Shown here piece after piece: positions 1 to 5,777 of a stretch of 8,246 nucleotides of DNA. This DNA is from an uncultured Clostridia bacterium (lineage in GTDB: Bacteria > Bacillota > Clostridia > TANB77 > CAG-508): the NCBI GenBank assembly GCA_948528155.1, contig CAOSZT010000093.1, positions 1 through 8,246 of the forward strand, in the 5' to 3' direction. The notes under the pieces were generated by a model. The model saw only the letters and a program-made list of their open reading frames with translations. It searched no databases and was not told the origin of the DNA. Both the position numbers and the translations under genes were made by a program. How positions within the stretch are numbered: position 1 is the stretch's first letter; every line of letters starts with the position of its first letter.

Positions 1-67
1 TTGTGATAATTTCATTCCCTAAATTGGTAATTTTTATTTTCCCTTTTTTGGTAATTTTGGTATTGAC
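1..67. mobile_element. Probable end of a second insertion element, cut by the window edge
   Basis: The IS256 transposase reading frame to the right stops resembling its family at about position 68-73. The DNA to the left is AT-rich and holds two copies of a 20-bp motif spaced 24 bp apart. Iterated short repeats inside a terminus are typical of some insertion sequences, notably the IS21 family, where they bind the transposase. Read on the minus strand, the sequence leaving the transposase gene begins GTCAATACCAAAATTACC. No gene of this element is inside the window, so the family is a guess. A deletion joining unrelated DNA is the alternative. Confidence 0.4.
15..58. repeat. Two 20-bp direct repeats, 24-bp period
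   Basis: Copies lie at 15-34 and 39-58. Both follow the pattern TTCCCT-NNN-TTGGTAATTTT and match at 17 of 20 positions; the only differences are AAA against TTT in the middle. They sit directly beside the point where the transposase gene loses homology, which suggests protein-binding repeats in an element terminus. Confidence 0.75.
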
Positions 68-823
68 TTTTATAATAGCTTCTTTTAGTCCTGTTAAGCC
101 ATCTGCACATAATACTAAAATATCTTGTACTCCTCGATTTTTTAATCCATTTAATACTGTCATCCAATATTTTGCACTTTCATTTTCTCCTATTGTAATA
201 TCTAATACCTTCTTCATTCCATCACTATCTATTCCTAATACTACATAAGCTGCTTTTTTTACAATTTGTCCGTTATCTCGCACATGAAAATGAGTAGCGT
301 CTATAAATATGATTGGGTATACTTCCTCTAATCTTCTTTTCTTCCATTCTTGGATTTCTGGTATGATTTTGTCTGTTATATCACTTATCATATCTGGTGA
401 TAAATTACAGCCAAATATATCCTTTATTTGCTCTTGTATATCTTTATCTGATAAACCTAAAGCATACATAGCAATTACTTTTTCATCAAATCCATTTACT
501 GTTCTAGAATATTTTGGCACTAAATCAGAATTGCTTTCTCCATTTCTATCTCTTGGTACTTTTATTGGAATATCTCCCATTTCCGTTGATACAGTTCTTT
601 CTGGATAATACCCATTTCGATAATTTTCATTATCTGTTCTTTCATTTTTTGAATATCCCAGTTTAGTTTCCATTTCTGCGTCTAGTAATTGTTGAAAAGC
701 AGGAGCAAAGAAATCTTTCCATGCTGCATACATATCACTCATTGATTTGATATTCTTTGGATCATTCTTTCTAAAAAATTCCTCTACTAATTCATTTTTT
801 TCTTTTTCTACTTTTTTTCCCAT
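68..823 (-). pseudogene. IS256/Mutator-family transposase, 3'-truncated
   Basis: This is a DDE transposase that would cut and insert its own IS. The start is ATG at 823-821, with AAGGAGG at 840-834 upstream. The N-terminal helical part includes KLGYSKNERTDNENYRNGYY at residues 55-73, a family hallmark, followed by DIPIKVPRDRNG at about 84-95. The first catalytic Asp is D175 in FIDATHF and the second is D241 in LCADGLTGLKEAI. After residue ~250 the family continues with a conserved FPxTxxQxCIVHxxRN block; here it is replaced by a low-complexity Lys/Ile/Thr stretch, so the third catalytic residue (Glu) is missing. The frame stays open to the window edge, but that tail is not transposase. The full family length is about 400 residues. 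The truncated copy should be inactive. Family assignment is confident; the cause of the truncation is inferred. Confidence 0.85.
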
Positions 824-850
824 AGAAAAAATCCCTCCTTGATATTTTTT

Positions 851-880
851 ATTTTATCACGGAAGGATTTATTTACACAA
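851..880 (-). promoter_or_regulatory. Possible transposase promoter
   Basis: On the minus strand a -35-like TTGTGT (880-875) and a -10-like TAAAAT (856-851) are 18 bp apart, upstream of the transposase ribosome site. The -35 box overlaps the presumed terminal inverted repeat, a common arrangement in insertion sequences. The match is only moderate. Confidence 0.35.
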
Positions 881-896
881 CTTTTTCTATACTCTC
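870..896. repeat. Presumed terminal inverted repeat of the IS256-type element
   Basis: On the minus strand this reads GAGAGTATAG followed by AAAAAGTTGTGTAAATA. The GTGTAAATA-type segment near the terminus, upstream of the transposase start, is what I recall of IS256-family ends in Firmicutes. The partner repeat is outside the window, so the outer boundary at 896 is approximate. Confidence 0.45.
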
Positions 897-934
897 GAGT
901 TTTTTTAAACAGCTCTGCTATCATTTTGTTATTA

Positions 935-1159
935 CTAACAACTTATCTTCTTTTGTATTCCTAATCCGTCTCCTTCACAAGTTAATGTTTCAATTCGTTT
1001 TTTGTTCTTTTTTTCAGTAGTAGTTATTTTTAATGATTCAACAAAATTTATTTTTTTCTCTTGATTTATAATCTGCTTAGGCTCTTCTAGTGCTTTTATT
1101 TCTTCTTGTTTAACAAATATATTTTTTATAAATAAAATCATTTTTCTTATAATATTCAT
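935..1159 (-). CDS. Small hypothetical protein, 74 aa
   Basis: I do not recognise a named family. Residues 1-16 (MNIIRKMILFIKNIFV) form a hydrophobic, basic-flanked helix that could tether the protein to the membrane. The middle is charged and Lys/Glu-rich, and the C-terminus contains the compact motif ETLTCEGDGLGIQ, which looks like a conserved element. The ATG overlaps, as ATGA, the stop of an open frame that would be the displaced tail of the large upstream gene (see 1156-1265), which points to translational coupling. GAGGAAGG about 9-16 nt upstream can serve as ribosome site. The gene ends 38 bp before the IS256 remnant. Probably the second gene of a two-gene operon with the transglutaminase-like protein. 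That it is a real gene rests on start, context and composition; the function is unknown. Confidence 0.6.
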   Translation of the reverse strand: MNIIRKMILFIKNIFVKQEEIKALEEPKQIINQEKKINFVESLKITTTEKKNKKRIETLTCEGDGLGIQKKISC

Positions 1160-1265
1160 CTTTCTTCACCTTCCTCAGCAACTACGTTACCAGAACTTCT
1201 TGATAAATCTATATCTTCTTTTCCTTGTTCTTTGGTTTCCCACGGTCTAAGTCCGATTATGTTTT
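1156..1265 (-). other. Displaced C-terminal reading frame of the upstream gene
   Basis: Reading the minus strand one base later than the frame of the large protein, from the A4 run at 1265-1262, gives an uninterrupted tail beginning RNIIGLRPWETKEQG and ending VAEEGEER. Its TGA at 1158-1156 shares ATGA with the start of the 74-aa gene. The frame has no start codon of its own and a TAA lies just upstream, so it is not an independent gene. It reads as the native C-terminus of the large protein after loss of one A, meaning the present sequence has one extra A through mutation or sequence error. Confidence 0.5.
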
Positions 1266-3331
1266 CTTAAATCTTCTTCATAACATTCAAATTTTTTAAT
1301 AAACTCTTCTTGTGGCAATTCTACAAATTGACCTTCATCTTTATCAGCAAAGTAAAAATTTTGTCCTAATTCATTTGAATTAATATAAACAAATAAAGTT
1401 GGACTTTTTAATTTATCTGTTCTGGCATATACTCTATTTACAACACATTTATTGAATTGCAAGTTTTCATTACTTAAGAGTATATTACTTAAAATACTCA
1501 TACTTGAATTTTGACATGTTGCAAATTCAGGACAAACCTTTGAAAGTAACAAAAATTGCTTAACTATATTTTGAGCTGGATCTCCTGCATAAAATTCATC
1601 CAATAATTTTGATTTTTCAAGTAAATTTTTTACTGGAAATTGCCCTTCCTTATCTGCTAATCCAACACTTGTAAATAACCTTCTTAAACTCTGCTCATCT
1701 AAGTTCAATGTTGCGTCTTGTAGCTGTTCATCATTTTTATGACAATTGTGATCTTTTCCTTCTATATCAACATCGCGCTTTCTTGCTTCTTCATAACTCA
1801 TACAGAAATTATCAGGTCTTCCTCCAAATCTATGCATAGTTAAATTCCAAGTAGGATCTAATATAGTATTACCTTTAGCAGTTTCTCCACTCGCAAGTGG
1901 AAGTTCAATATCTTTAACTTTTAAAAATGCATGTGTACCACTACTTATAATCTCACTTTCTATGCCAATTCTATCAAGAATATATTGTTCTACTTTTGCT
2001 ATTCCATTGCAAACACCATAACCAGAGCTAATTATTTTCCACAAAGCTCTACAATCTGCACTATTAAATACTTCTGTATCAAAATCAGGACTATAGCTTA
2101 TTCTTTTACCTATTGCATTATCTATTACTGCCATTTTTTGTGCTTTTGAATATTCAGGATTTAAGCTATCTATTAGAGATGTTATCCATTCTTCAGCTTC
2201 TTTATATTCACTAGCAGTTGAAGTATATGCGACTACATTATTTAATGCACTAACTACTTGCATATTGGGGCAAATATCACAAACTTTCATAAATTTAGTT
2301 CTCTGTTCTTGTGTAAATTCTTCAGGATTTATTCTCATTAAATTATCTAACCCACGATAATCGTCTAAATCTCTTTCTAAATCTAAAATAATTCGTCCAC
2401 TAGCTTCTGTTGTTTTTATACTAAGTGCTGTTTTATATTCTTCTGAGAAATCAGTTGTATCAATACTTTGTTTAACATCTTCCATTAATGTAGCTAGTAT
2501 TTCTCTTTTTTCATTTAATGTTAAATCAATGTGCTCTAAATTTGCTACAAAATCTTTTTGCCTCTCACTATCTAATCTACATACAATTTCATATGGATGG
2601 ATATCATGTTCATCGCAAAATTCTTTATGGTGTATAAGAAATTCACTTAAAGTTTCAATATCTAATGTTTCTAATATCTGGGTTATATCATATTTGCTAA
2701 AACTTTCTTCGCTTAATAGTATACCTAATCTACTGATAACATTAAAAGTATTAATAATATCAATCTTTTGATAATTTGATAATTGATATATTCCAAACAT
2801 TTTACTTTTTGCTTCTTCACTTGATAATCCTTTTACTAATTCAACAATTTGAAAATCTTGTAAATGTAACTTATCTACAATTAAATCTCTATCAGCCAAT
2901 GTTTCTGCTCTTGCTTCATCTGTTAAACTATAGACAATATCTTTTAATTTGTAATCAGCAATTTGATATTTTTCTATAAATTCTTGATTATGTAATAATT
3001 GTTGTTTCCCAGAATCACTCATTTTTTTTATAATATTGAATATTTGATAACTTGCAAAACCATTCATAATATTATCATTACTCAGCATTTGTAATATTAT
3101 ATTTTCATCAGAAACAAGTCCAATTATGCCACCTTTTATCAAACCTTCAAATTGCGTAAAGTGTGAATAATCAAATAGTTTTAGCTTTTCTTCGTCAGTC
3201 AAAAAATCACTGATTAAATCCCATAATTCTTTTACATTAATTTCACATTTAGAAAGTGTTTCGCGACTAGCAAATATACTTAATTTATCATCTGTTTTTT
3301 CTAATAATTCTCTTAAATCTTGAGCGTTCAT
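1247..3331 (-). CDS. Helical-repeat protein with transglutaminase-like cysteine domain, 694 aa
   Basis: The start is ATG at 3331, with GAGGAGG at 3342-3336. There is no signal peptide or membrane segment, so the protein is probably cytoplasmic. Residues 1-300 are built from related helical units of about 35-45 residues (around 22-53, 113-145, 150-180, 208-240, 235-262), with a recurring pattern of Phe/Tyr, a short Ile-rich turn, then an Leu-rich helix ending in TDEEKLKL, TDEARAET or SSEEAKSK. Residues about 395-500 form a transglutaminase/cysteine-protease-like core: C441 in GYGVCNG, H467 in SGTHAFLKV and D492 in ILDPTWN fit the Cys-His-Asp triad. Residues 535-690 are an unassigned C-terminal region rich in Leu. 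The last codons may be out of frame: a +1 indel at 1262-1265 would give a longer tail coupled to the 74-aa gene. The superfamily supports thiol chemistry (peptide hydrolysis or transamidation); the substrate is unknown. Confidence 0.8.
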   Translation of the reverse strand: MNAQDLRELLEKTDDKLSIFASRETLSKCEINVKELWDLISDFLTDEEKLKLFDYSHFTQFEGLIKGGIIGLVSDENIILQMLSNDNIMNGFASYQIFNIIKKMSDSGKQQLLHNQEFIEKYQIADYKLKDIVYSLTDEARAETLADRDLIVDKLHLQDFQIVELVKGLSSEEAKSKMFGIYQLSNYQKIDIINTFNVISRLGILLSEESFSKYDITQILETLDIETLSEFLIHHKEFCDEHDIHPYEIVCRLDSERQKDFVANLEHIDLTLNEKREILATLMEDVKQSIDTTDFSEEYKTALSIKTTEASGRIILDLERDLDDYRGLDNLMRINPEEFTQEQRTKFMKVCDICPNMQVVSALNNVVAYTSTASEYKEAEEWITSLIDSLNPEYSKAQKMAVIDNAIGKRISYSPDFDTEVFNSADCRALWKIISSGYGVCNGIAKVEQYILDRIGIESEIISSGTHAFLKVKDIELPLASGETAKGNTILDPTWNLTMHRFGGRPDNFCMSYEEARKRDVDIEGKDHNCHKNDEQLQDATLNLDEQSLRRLFTSVGLADKEGQFPVKNLLEKSKLLDEFYAGDPAQNIVKQFLLLSKVCPEFATCQNSSMSILSNILLSNENLQFNKCVVNRVYARTDKLKSPTLFVYINSNELGQNFYFADKDEGQFVELPQEEFIKKFECYEEDLRKHNRT

Positions 3332-3378
3332 TATTCCTCCTCATTCGTATTTTAAATCTGCGATTTTATTATGTTTAT

Positions 3379-3402
3379 ATTATCATACATTGATAAAAAT
3401 TG
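3379..3402 (-). promoter_or_regulatory. Weak candidate promoter for the transglutaminase-like operon
   Basis: On the minus strand a good -10 GATAAT (3384-3379) lies about 50 bp upstream of the start codon. Upstream of it only poor -35 matches exist, such as TTTCAA at about 15 bp spacing. The strand-specific placement between divergent genes makes it plausible, but the -35 is unconvincing. Confidence 0.3.
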
Positions 3403-3471
3403 AAACTACTTAAATAAAAAAATATATAAAATGTCATAATTAGCAGAACATTTTAAAAACTGTAAAATTTC

Positions 3472-3500
3472 TTGACATTTTACATAATTCATGGTATAAA
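3472..3500 (+). promoter_or_regulatory. Strong extended -10 promoter driving the element leader
   Basis: A perfect -35 TTGACA (3472-3477) is followed by a 17-bp spacer and -10 TATAAA (3495-3500), preceded by TGG, an extended -10. Transcription should begin near 3507 and run through the folded leader into the relaxase gene. The intergenic stretch 3332-3471 otherwise holds only AT-rich DNA and the opposing weak promoter. Confidence 0.8.
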
Positions 3501-3506
3501 TAGCTT

Positions 3507-3513
3507 GTACTTA
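3507..3513 (+). other. Candidate left attachment core GTACTTA
   Basis: This heptamer also forms the exact centre of the dyad at 7468-7506 beyond the recombinase gene. It lies 7 bp after the -10 box of the leader promoter. Its own flanks are not clearly symmetrical, which weakens the case; a chance 7-bp match in AT-rich DNA is possible. Confidence 0.3.
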
Positions 3514-3672
3514 TTTAGAGTACGACTGAAAAATGAATATTGATGTTCTCTTGGGAATAACATTCCTCAGGGTGCCAAGCAAAACGAGTCGCATATGGGA
3601 TTGCGAGCTGGGTTTAAAAGTAAAGATGAGTAAAGTGTCCAGTATTTAGAAGTAATTGAGGCTGTAAGTGCA

Positions 3673-3774
3673 AATGTTCAATATTCTATTTACAATATAA
3701 TATTGCAAACTCAAAAAAATTATTGTTTGAGTTCTATTTAAAATTGCAATTCTTGTAAATGGAATATTAACATT
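3673..3774 (+). repeat. Large imperfect hairpin, ~100 nt
   Basis: The left arm AATGTTcAATATTC-ATTTACAA-ATTGCAA-ACTCAAA pairs in order with the right arm TTTGAGT-ATTGCAAT-TTGTAAAT-GAATATT-AACATT. Four paired blocks are separated by small bulges and one larger internal loop of about 10 nt on the right side. The arms lie at about 3673-3715 and 3724-3774. The collinear order of the blocks argues against chance in AT-rich sequence. Confidence 0.7.
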
Positions 3775-3849
3775 GGTGTCACTTATGGTCTTTTTGTTTG
3801 TGTCAAGATAGTTTCATACTCAGAGCTACCCTCTAGCATAGCAAAAAGA

Positions 3850-3984
3850 TACTGAAAAAATTTTATGCAGGTATGTAGAAAAATTTTTCAGTAGTCAAAA
3901 GAATATTTGAATGAAAATGAAAATATTCTTTTGATTTGGCGAAGCCAAACATAAATTATCTATCACAAGATTAGATAATTTATG
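3850..3984 (+). repeat. Four consecutive hairpins without spacers
   Basis: Hairpin 1 (3850-3893) pairs TACTGAAAAA with TTTTTCAGTA. Hairpin 2 (3895-3934) has a perfect 14-bp stem TCAAAAGAATATTT with a 12-nt loop. Hairpin 3 (3935-3949) is TTTGGC-GAA-GCCAAA. Hairpin 4 (3950-3984) has a perfect 13-bp stem CATAAATTATCTA with a 9-nt loop. They abut end to end with at most one base between them. None is followed by a T-run, so they are not simple terminators. Confidence 0.85.
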
Positions 3985-3996
3985 AGCCCTTCGCTA

Positions 3997-4081
3997 GGAG
4001 CCCACGACACCTTTGCAAAACGAAGTTTTGAAAGTGTCATAGTGGGTTACATACTTTCAAAGAAAGTTATGTAACAGCTCC
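3997..4081 (+). repeat. Branched inverted-repeat structure, candidate oriT
   Basis: An outer stem GGAGC (3997-4001)/GCTCC (4077-4081) can enclose two hairpins. The first has CCCAC/GTGGG (4001-4005/4042-4046), GACAC/GTGTC (4006-4010/4034-4038) and CAAAAC-GAA-GTTTTG (4016-4030). The second is GTTACATACTTTC with GAAAG-t-TATGTAAC (4046-4075, loop AAA, one bulged T). Outer stem and first hairpin share one or two boundary bases and would breathe there. The position, ending about 40 bp before the relaxase start, is where a MobV oriT is expected. The nick site is not identified. Confidence 0.55.
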
Positions 4082-4121
4082 CTTTGGTCGCCTCTTGCTA
4101 CCTGCAAGAAAGGATATTGAC

Positions 4122-5411
4122 ATGGACAAAACAAACTATTCGGTAGCTAGGGTAGAAACTTATACTAGAGCAAGTGTTGTAAAAGCAGAAAGACATAATG
4201 AACGAAAAAACAAATCTTACTCTAATATGAATGTTGACTTAACTCAAACACCAAATAATGTGCATTACAAAAAATGTGAAAGCACTTACAACGAAAGATT
4301 AAAAGAAATGATTGATAATGGAGAAATATCACTTCGAGGACTAAAAGATAATGCTAAAGTCTTTGATGAAATTATATTTGATATTAACTCCGACTATTTT
4401 GAACAAAACGGTGGTTATGAATTTGCAAAGAAATTTTATGAGCGAGTCTTTCACTTCGCTGAAAAAGAAATGGGACAAGATAATATATTGTCAGCAGTTA
4501 TGCACGCAGACGAATTAAATGTTGCTCTAACAGAAGAATATGGAAAGCCCATTTATCATTATCATTTACATGTTATTGCACTTCCTGTTGTAAAAAAAGA
4601 GATTAAATGGTCAAAAAGGTGCAAGGATAAGTCTTTAGTAGGCACAATAAAGGAAGTTATCAATCAAGTAAGTCATAGCAAGAAATGGAAGTCAGAACAA
4701 GTAACTGATAACTTTGGTAATCCTGTTTATGATGACAATGGAAAAGCTAAACTGATAAAATCATATAGCTTATTACAGGATAGATTTTATCAATATATGA
4801 GTGATTGTGGCTTTAGAGGTTTTATAAGAGGTGTTAAAGGTAGCACTAGAGAACATTTAGATAACTTAGATTTTAAAGTAAAAAAAGAAACAGAAAGACT
4901 TGAAAAGATAGCAAATCAAGCCAAAGAAAAGCAATCCAATTTTGATGAGTTTATGAAATATGATAAGAAAATTGAGAATATTTCTTCTTTAGGAAAACAA
5001 AAGAAGTTTTCAAAGAAAATTGAATTAGAATCTCAAGACTACGAAGATTTAGTTGGATATGCTAAAAAAGGAATTGTAGCAGATAAAGAAATATATGAGC
5101 TTAATAATAGAATTGATAATTTAAGAAATGCAGTAGATAAGTGGAAATCAAAATATGATGAAATAGTAGAACAAACAAAAGACTTCTTCCATGCTCTAAA
5201 ACTTGCACCTCAAAAAGTATTTGATTTATTCAAAAGCATATTTGCTAAAGAGAAACAAGATGAGTTAGAAAAGCAAAGACTTGAACAAGAGAAAATACAA
5301 GCCGAAAGAAAAGTACGTGAAGAAGCCAGAGAAAAAGAAAGATTAGAAAGACAAAAACTTAAAAACTCTCCTAAATACAAGAAAAGGAGGGCTGATAGAG
5401 ATGCAAGATAA
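4122..5411 (+). CDS. MobV-family relaxase (Pre/Mob plasmid recombination enzyme), 429 aa
   Basis: The protein nicks oriT and pilots the transferred strand during mobilization. The start is ATG at 4122 with AAAGGA 7 nt upstream; an in-frame TTG at 4095 lacks a ribosome site. The N-terminal relaxase domain covers about residues 1-240. H25 in RHNERKN corresponds to the HNER motif carrying the catalytic His of pMV158 MobM. KVFDEIIFDINSDYF (80-93) matches the second conserved block. The metal-binding motif is H128-A-D-E131 followed by H146/H148/H150 in YHYHLHVIALP. Residues 250-413 are charged and largely coiled-coil, and the C-terminus is basic (KKRRADRDAR). It resembles TnpZ of Tn4451-type elements. 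Its stop overlaps the next gene by 11 nt, implying one operon. No transfer ATPase or coupling protein is encoded, so transfer would need a helper element. All expected motifs are present and the gene looks intact. Confidence 0.92.
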   Translation: MDKTNYSVARVETYTRASVVKAERHNERKNKSYSNMNVDLTQTPNNVHYKKCESTYNERLKEMIDNGEISLRGLKDNAKVFDEIIFDINSDYFEQNGGYEFAKKFYERVFHFAEKEMGQDNILSAVMHADELNVALTEEYGKPIYHYHLHVIALPVVKKEIKWSKRCKDKSLVGTIKEVINQVSHSKKWKSEQVTDNFGNPVYDDNGKAKLIKSYSLLQDRFYQYMSDCGFRGFIRGVKGSTREHLDNLDFKVKKETERLEKIANQAKEKQSNFDEFMKYDKKIENISSLGKQKKFSKKIELESQDYEDLVGYAKKGIVADKEIYELNNRIDNLRNAVDKWKSKYDEIVEQTKDFFHALKLAPQKVFDLFKSIFAKEKQDELEKQRLEQEKIQAERKVREEAREKERLERQKLKNSPKYKKRRADRDAR

Positions 5412-5664
5412 TGAAAAAATATATAGAATTGAGCTAACTAATGAAGAATATGAATTTATACAAAATCTTAAAAACGAACTATGCGATAAACTTTCTAAAA
5501 TGACTAAAGAAGAACTTACAGAGTATTTAAAAAGTTTTTATCCAGAGCAAGATTTGAACTTTGAAAAAGAAATAAAAGGTACTGTTTATAAGGTGAATAC
5601 CTATTTTAACAAAAATGCTGAACACACAATACTTACTAGATTTTTTGAAATCTTCAAAAAATAA
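5401..5664 (+). CDS. TnpW-like small transposon protein, 87 aa
   Basis: The start is ATG at 5401, which lies inside the relaxase coding end, with AAAGGAGG at 5383-5390. Residues 1-50 are acidic and helical (TNEEYEFIQNLKNELCDKL). Residues 54-87 (FEKEIKGTVYKVNTYFNK...HTILTRFFEIF) follow the pattern of short TnpW family proteins: a Lys-Glu-Ile-x-Gly lead, a Tyr-x-Val-x-x-Tyr-Phe strand, then a Thr-Ile-containing C-terminal helix. In Tn4451-like elements tnpW sits immediately before the large serine recombinase, as here. The biochemical role is not established; a helper or regulator of excision is an inference. Family recognition is from memory of the pattern, so the symbol is withheld. Confidence 0.6.
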   Translation: MQDNEKIYRIELTNEEYEFIQNLKNELCDKLSKMTKEELTEYLKSFYPEQDLNFEKEIKGTVYKVNTYFNKNAEHTILTRFFEIFKK

Positions 5665-5675
5665 TAGTTTTAGTA

Positions 5676-5705
5676 TTGCATTTTCAGTTTGAAATATGGT
5701 ATATT
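5676..5705 (+). promoter_or_regulatory. Promoter of the recombinase gene
   Basis: -35 TTGCAT (5676-5681), an 18-bp spacer, and -10 TATATT (5700-5705) preceded by TGG, an extended -10. It lies in the 113-bp gap between the TnpW-like gene and the recombinase, so the recombinase can be transcribed separately from the mobilization genes. Confidence 0.6.
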
Positions 5706-5753
5706 ATGACTACTACTTAAAAATAGTAACTATATTTTTATATCGTATTTCAA
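5689..5753 (+). repeat. Inverted repeat covering the recombinase -10 box and leader
   Basis: The arms at 5689-5703 and 5739-5753 pair over 15 positions (TTGAAATA-TG-GTATA against TATATCG-TATTTCAA), with two positions that form G-U pairs in RNA. The left arm contains most of the -10 box, so the repeat acts as DNA, for example as an operator or end-binding site, rather than as a complete RNA hairpin of this promoter. It ends 11 bp before the recombinase ribosome site (AAAGGAG, 5765-5771). Confidence 0.55.
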
Positions 5754-5777
5754 GCTGTCTAAGGAAAGGAGTAATTG

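Larger units (their letters stand above)
68..896 (-). mobile_element. Truncated IS256-family insertion sequence
   Basis: The element consists of a 5' end, a promoter-like region, a ribosome site and about 250 codons of an IS256/Mutator transposase on the minus strand. The remaining ~150 codons and the far inverted repeat are absent from the window. The near end is placed at about 896, where a sequence of the type GAGAGTATAG...GTTGTGTAAATA begins on the minus strand. The far end cannot be seen, so no target duplication can be checked. The remnant lies downstream of, and in the same orientation as, the small gene at 935-1159. Confidence 0.7.
3501..4121 (+). other. Long structured leader / probable origin region upstream of the relaxase gene
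   Basis: About 600 nt lie between the promoter and the relaxase ribosome site, with no convincing gene. The segment is filled with inverted repeats: GTACT/AGTAC (3507-3523), CTTGG/CCAAG enclosing GAAT/ATTC (3550-3579), TCGCA/TGCGA (3589-3606), a large hairpin (3673-3774), TCTTTTTG/CAAAAAGA (3789-3849), four back-to-back hairpins (3850-3984), and a branched structure (3997-4081). Relaxase genes of the MobV type usually lie just downstream of their oriT, so the region probably holds oriT. It may also hold a single-strand origin or a regulatory RNA. No known riboswitch class was recognised. Confidence 0.6.

Noticed and set aside
3..608. Plus-strand open frames of 81 and 99 codons.
   Set aside because: They are shadows of the IS256 transposase reading frame on the opposite strand, with no ribosome sites.
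1931..2979. Several plus-strand frames of 67-80 codons inside the transglutaminase-like gene.
   Set aside because: They are antisense to a clearly coding frame, low-complexity in composition and without ribosome sites.
3533..3649. A 38-codon open frame (starting MNIDVLLGITF) just downstream of the leader promoter, a possible leader peptide.
   Set aside because: There is no ribosome site before the ATG and no recognisable attenuation logic (codon runs, terminator). The frame coincides with hairpins at 3550-3606, so RNA structure explains the sequence as well. Kept only as a possibility.
3850..4081. CRISPR array or group II intron as the explanation for the repeated hairpins.
   Set aside because: Repeat units are not identical, no spacer regularity exists, and there is no reverse transcriptase or intron domain V signature.
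4095..4121. Upstream TTG start for the relaxase.
   Set aside because: There is no ribosome site at proper spacing, whereas ATG 4122 has AAAGGA 7 nt upstream and gives an N-terminus collinear with known MobV proteins.
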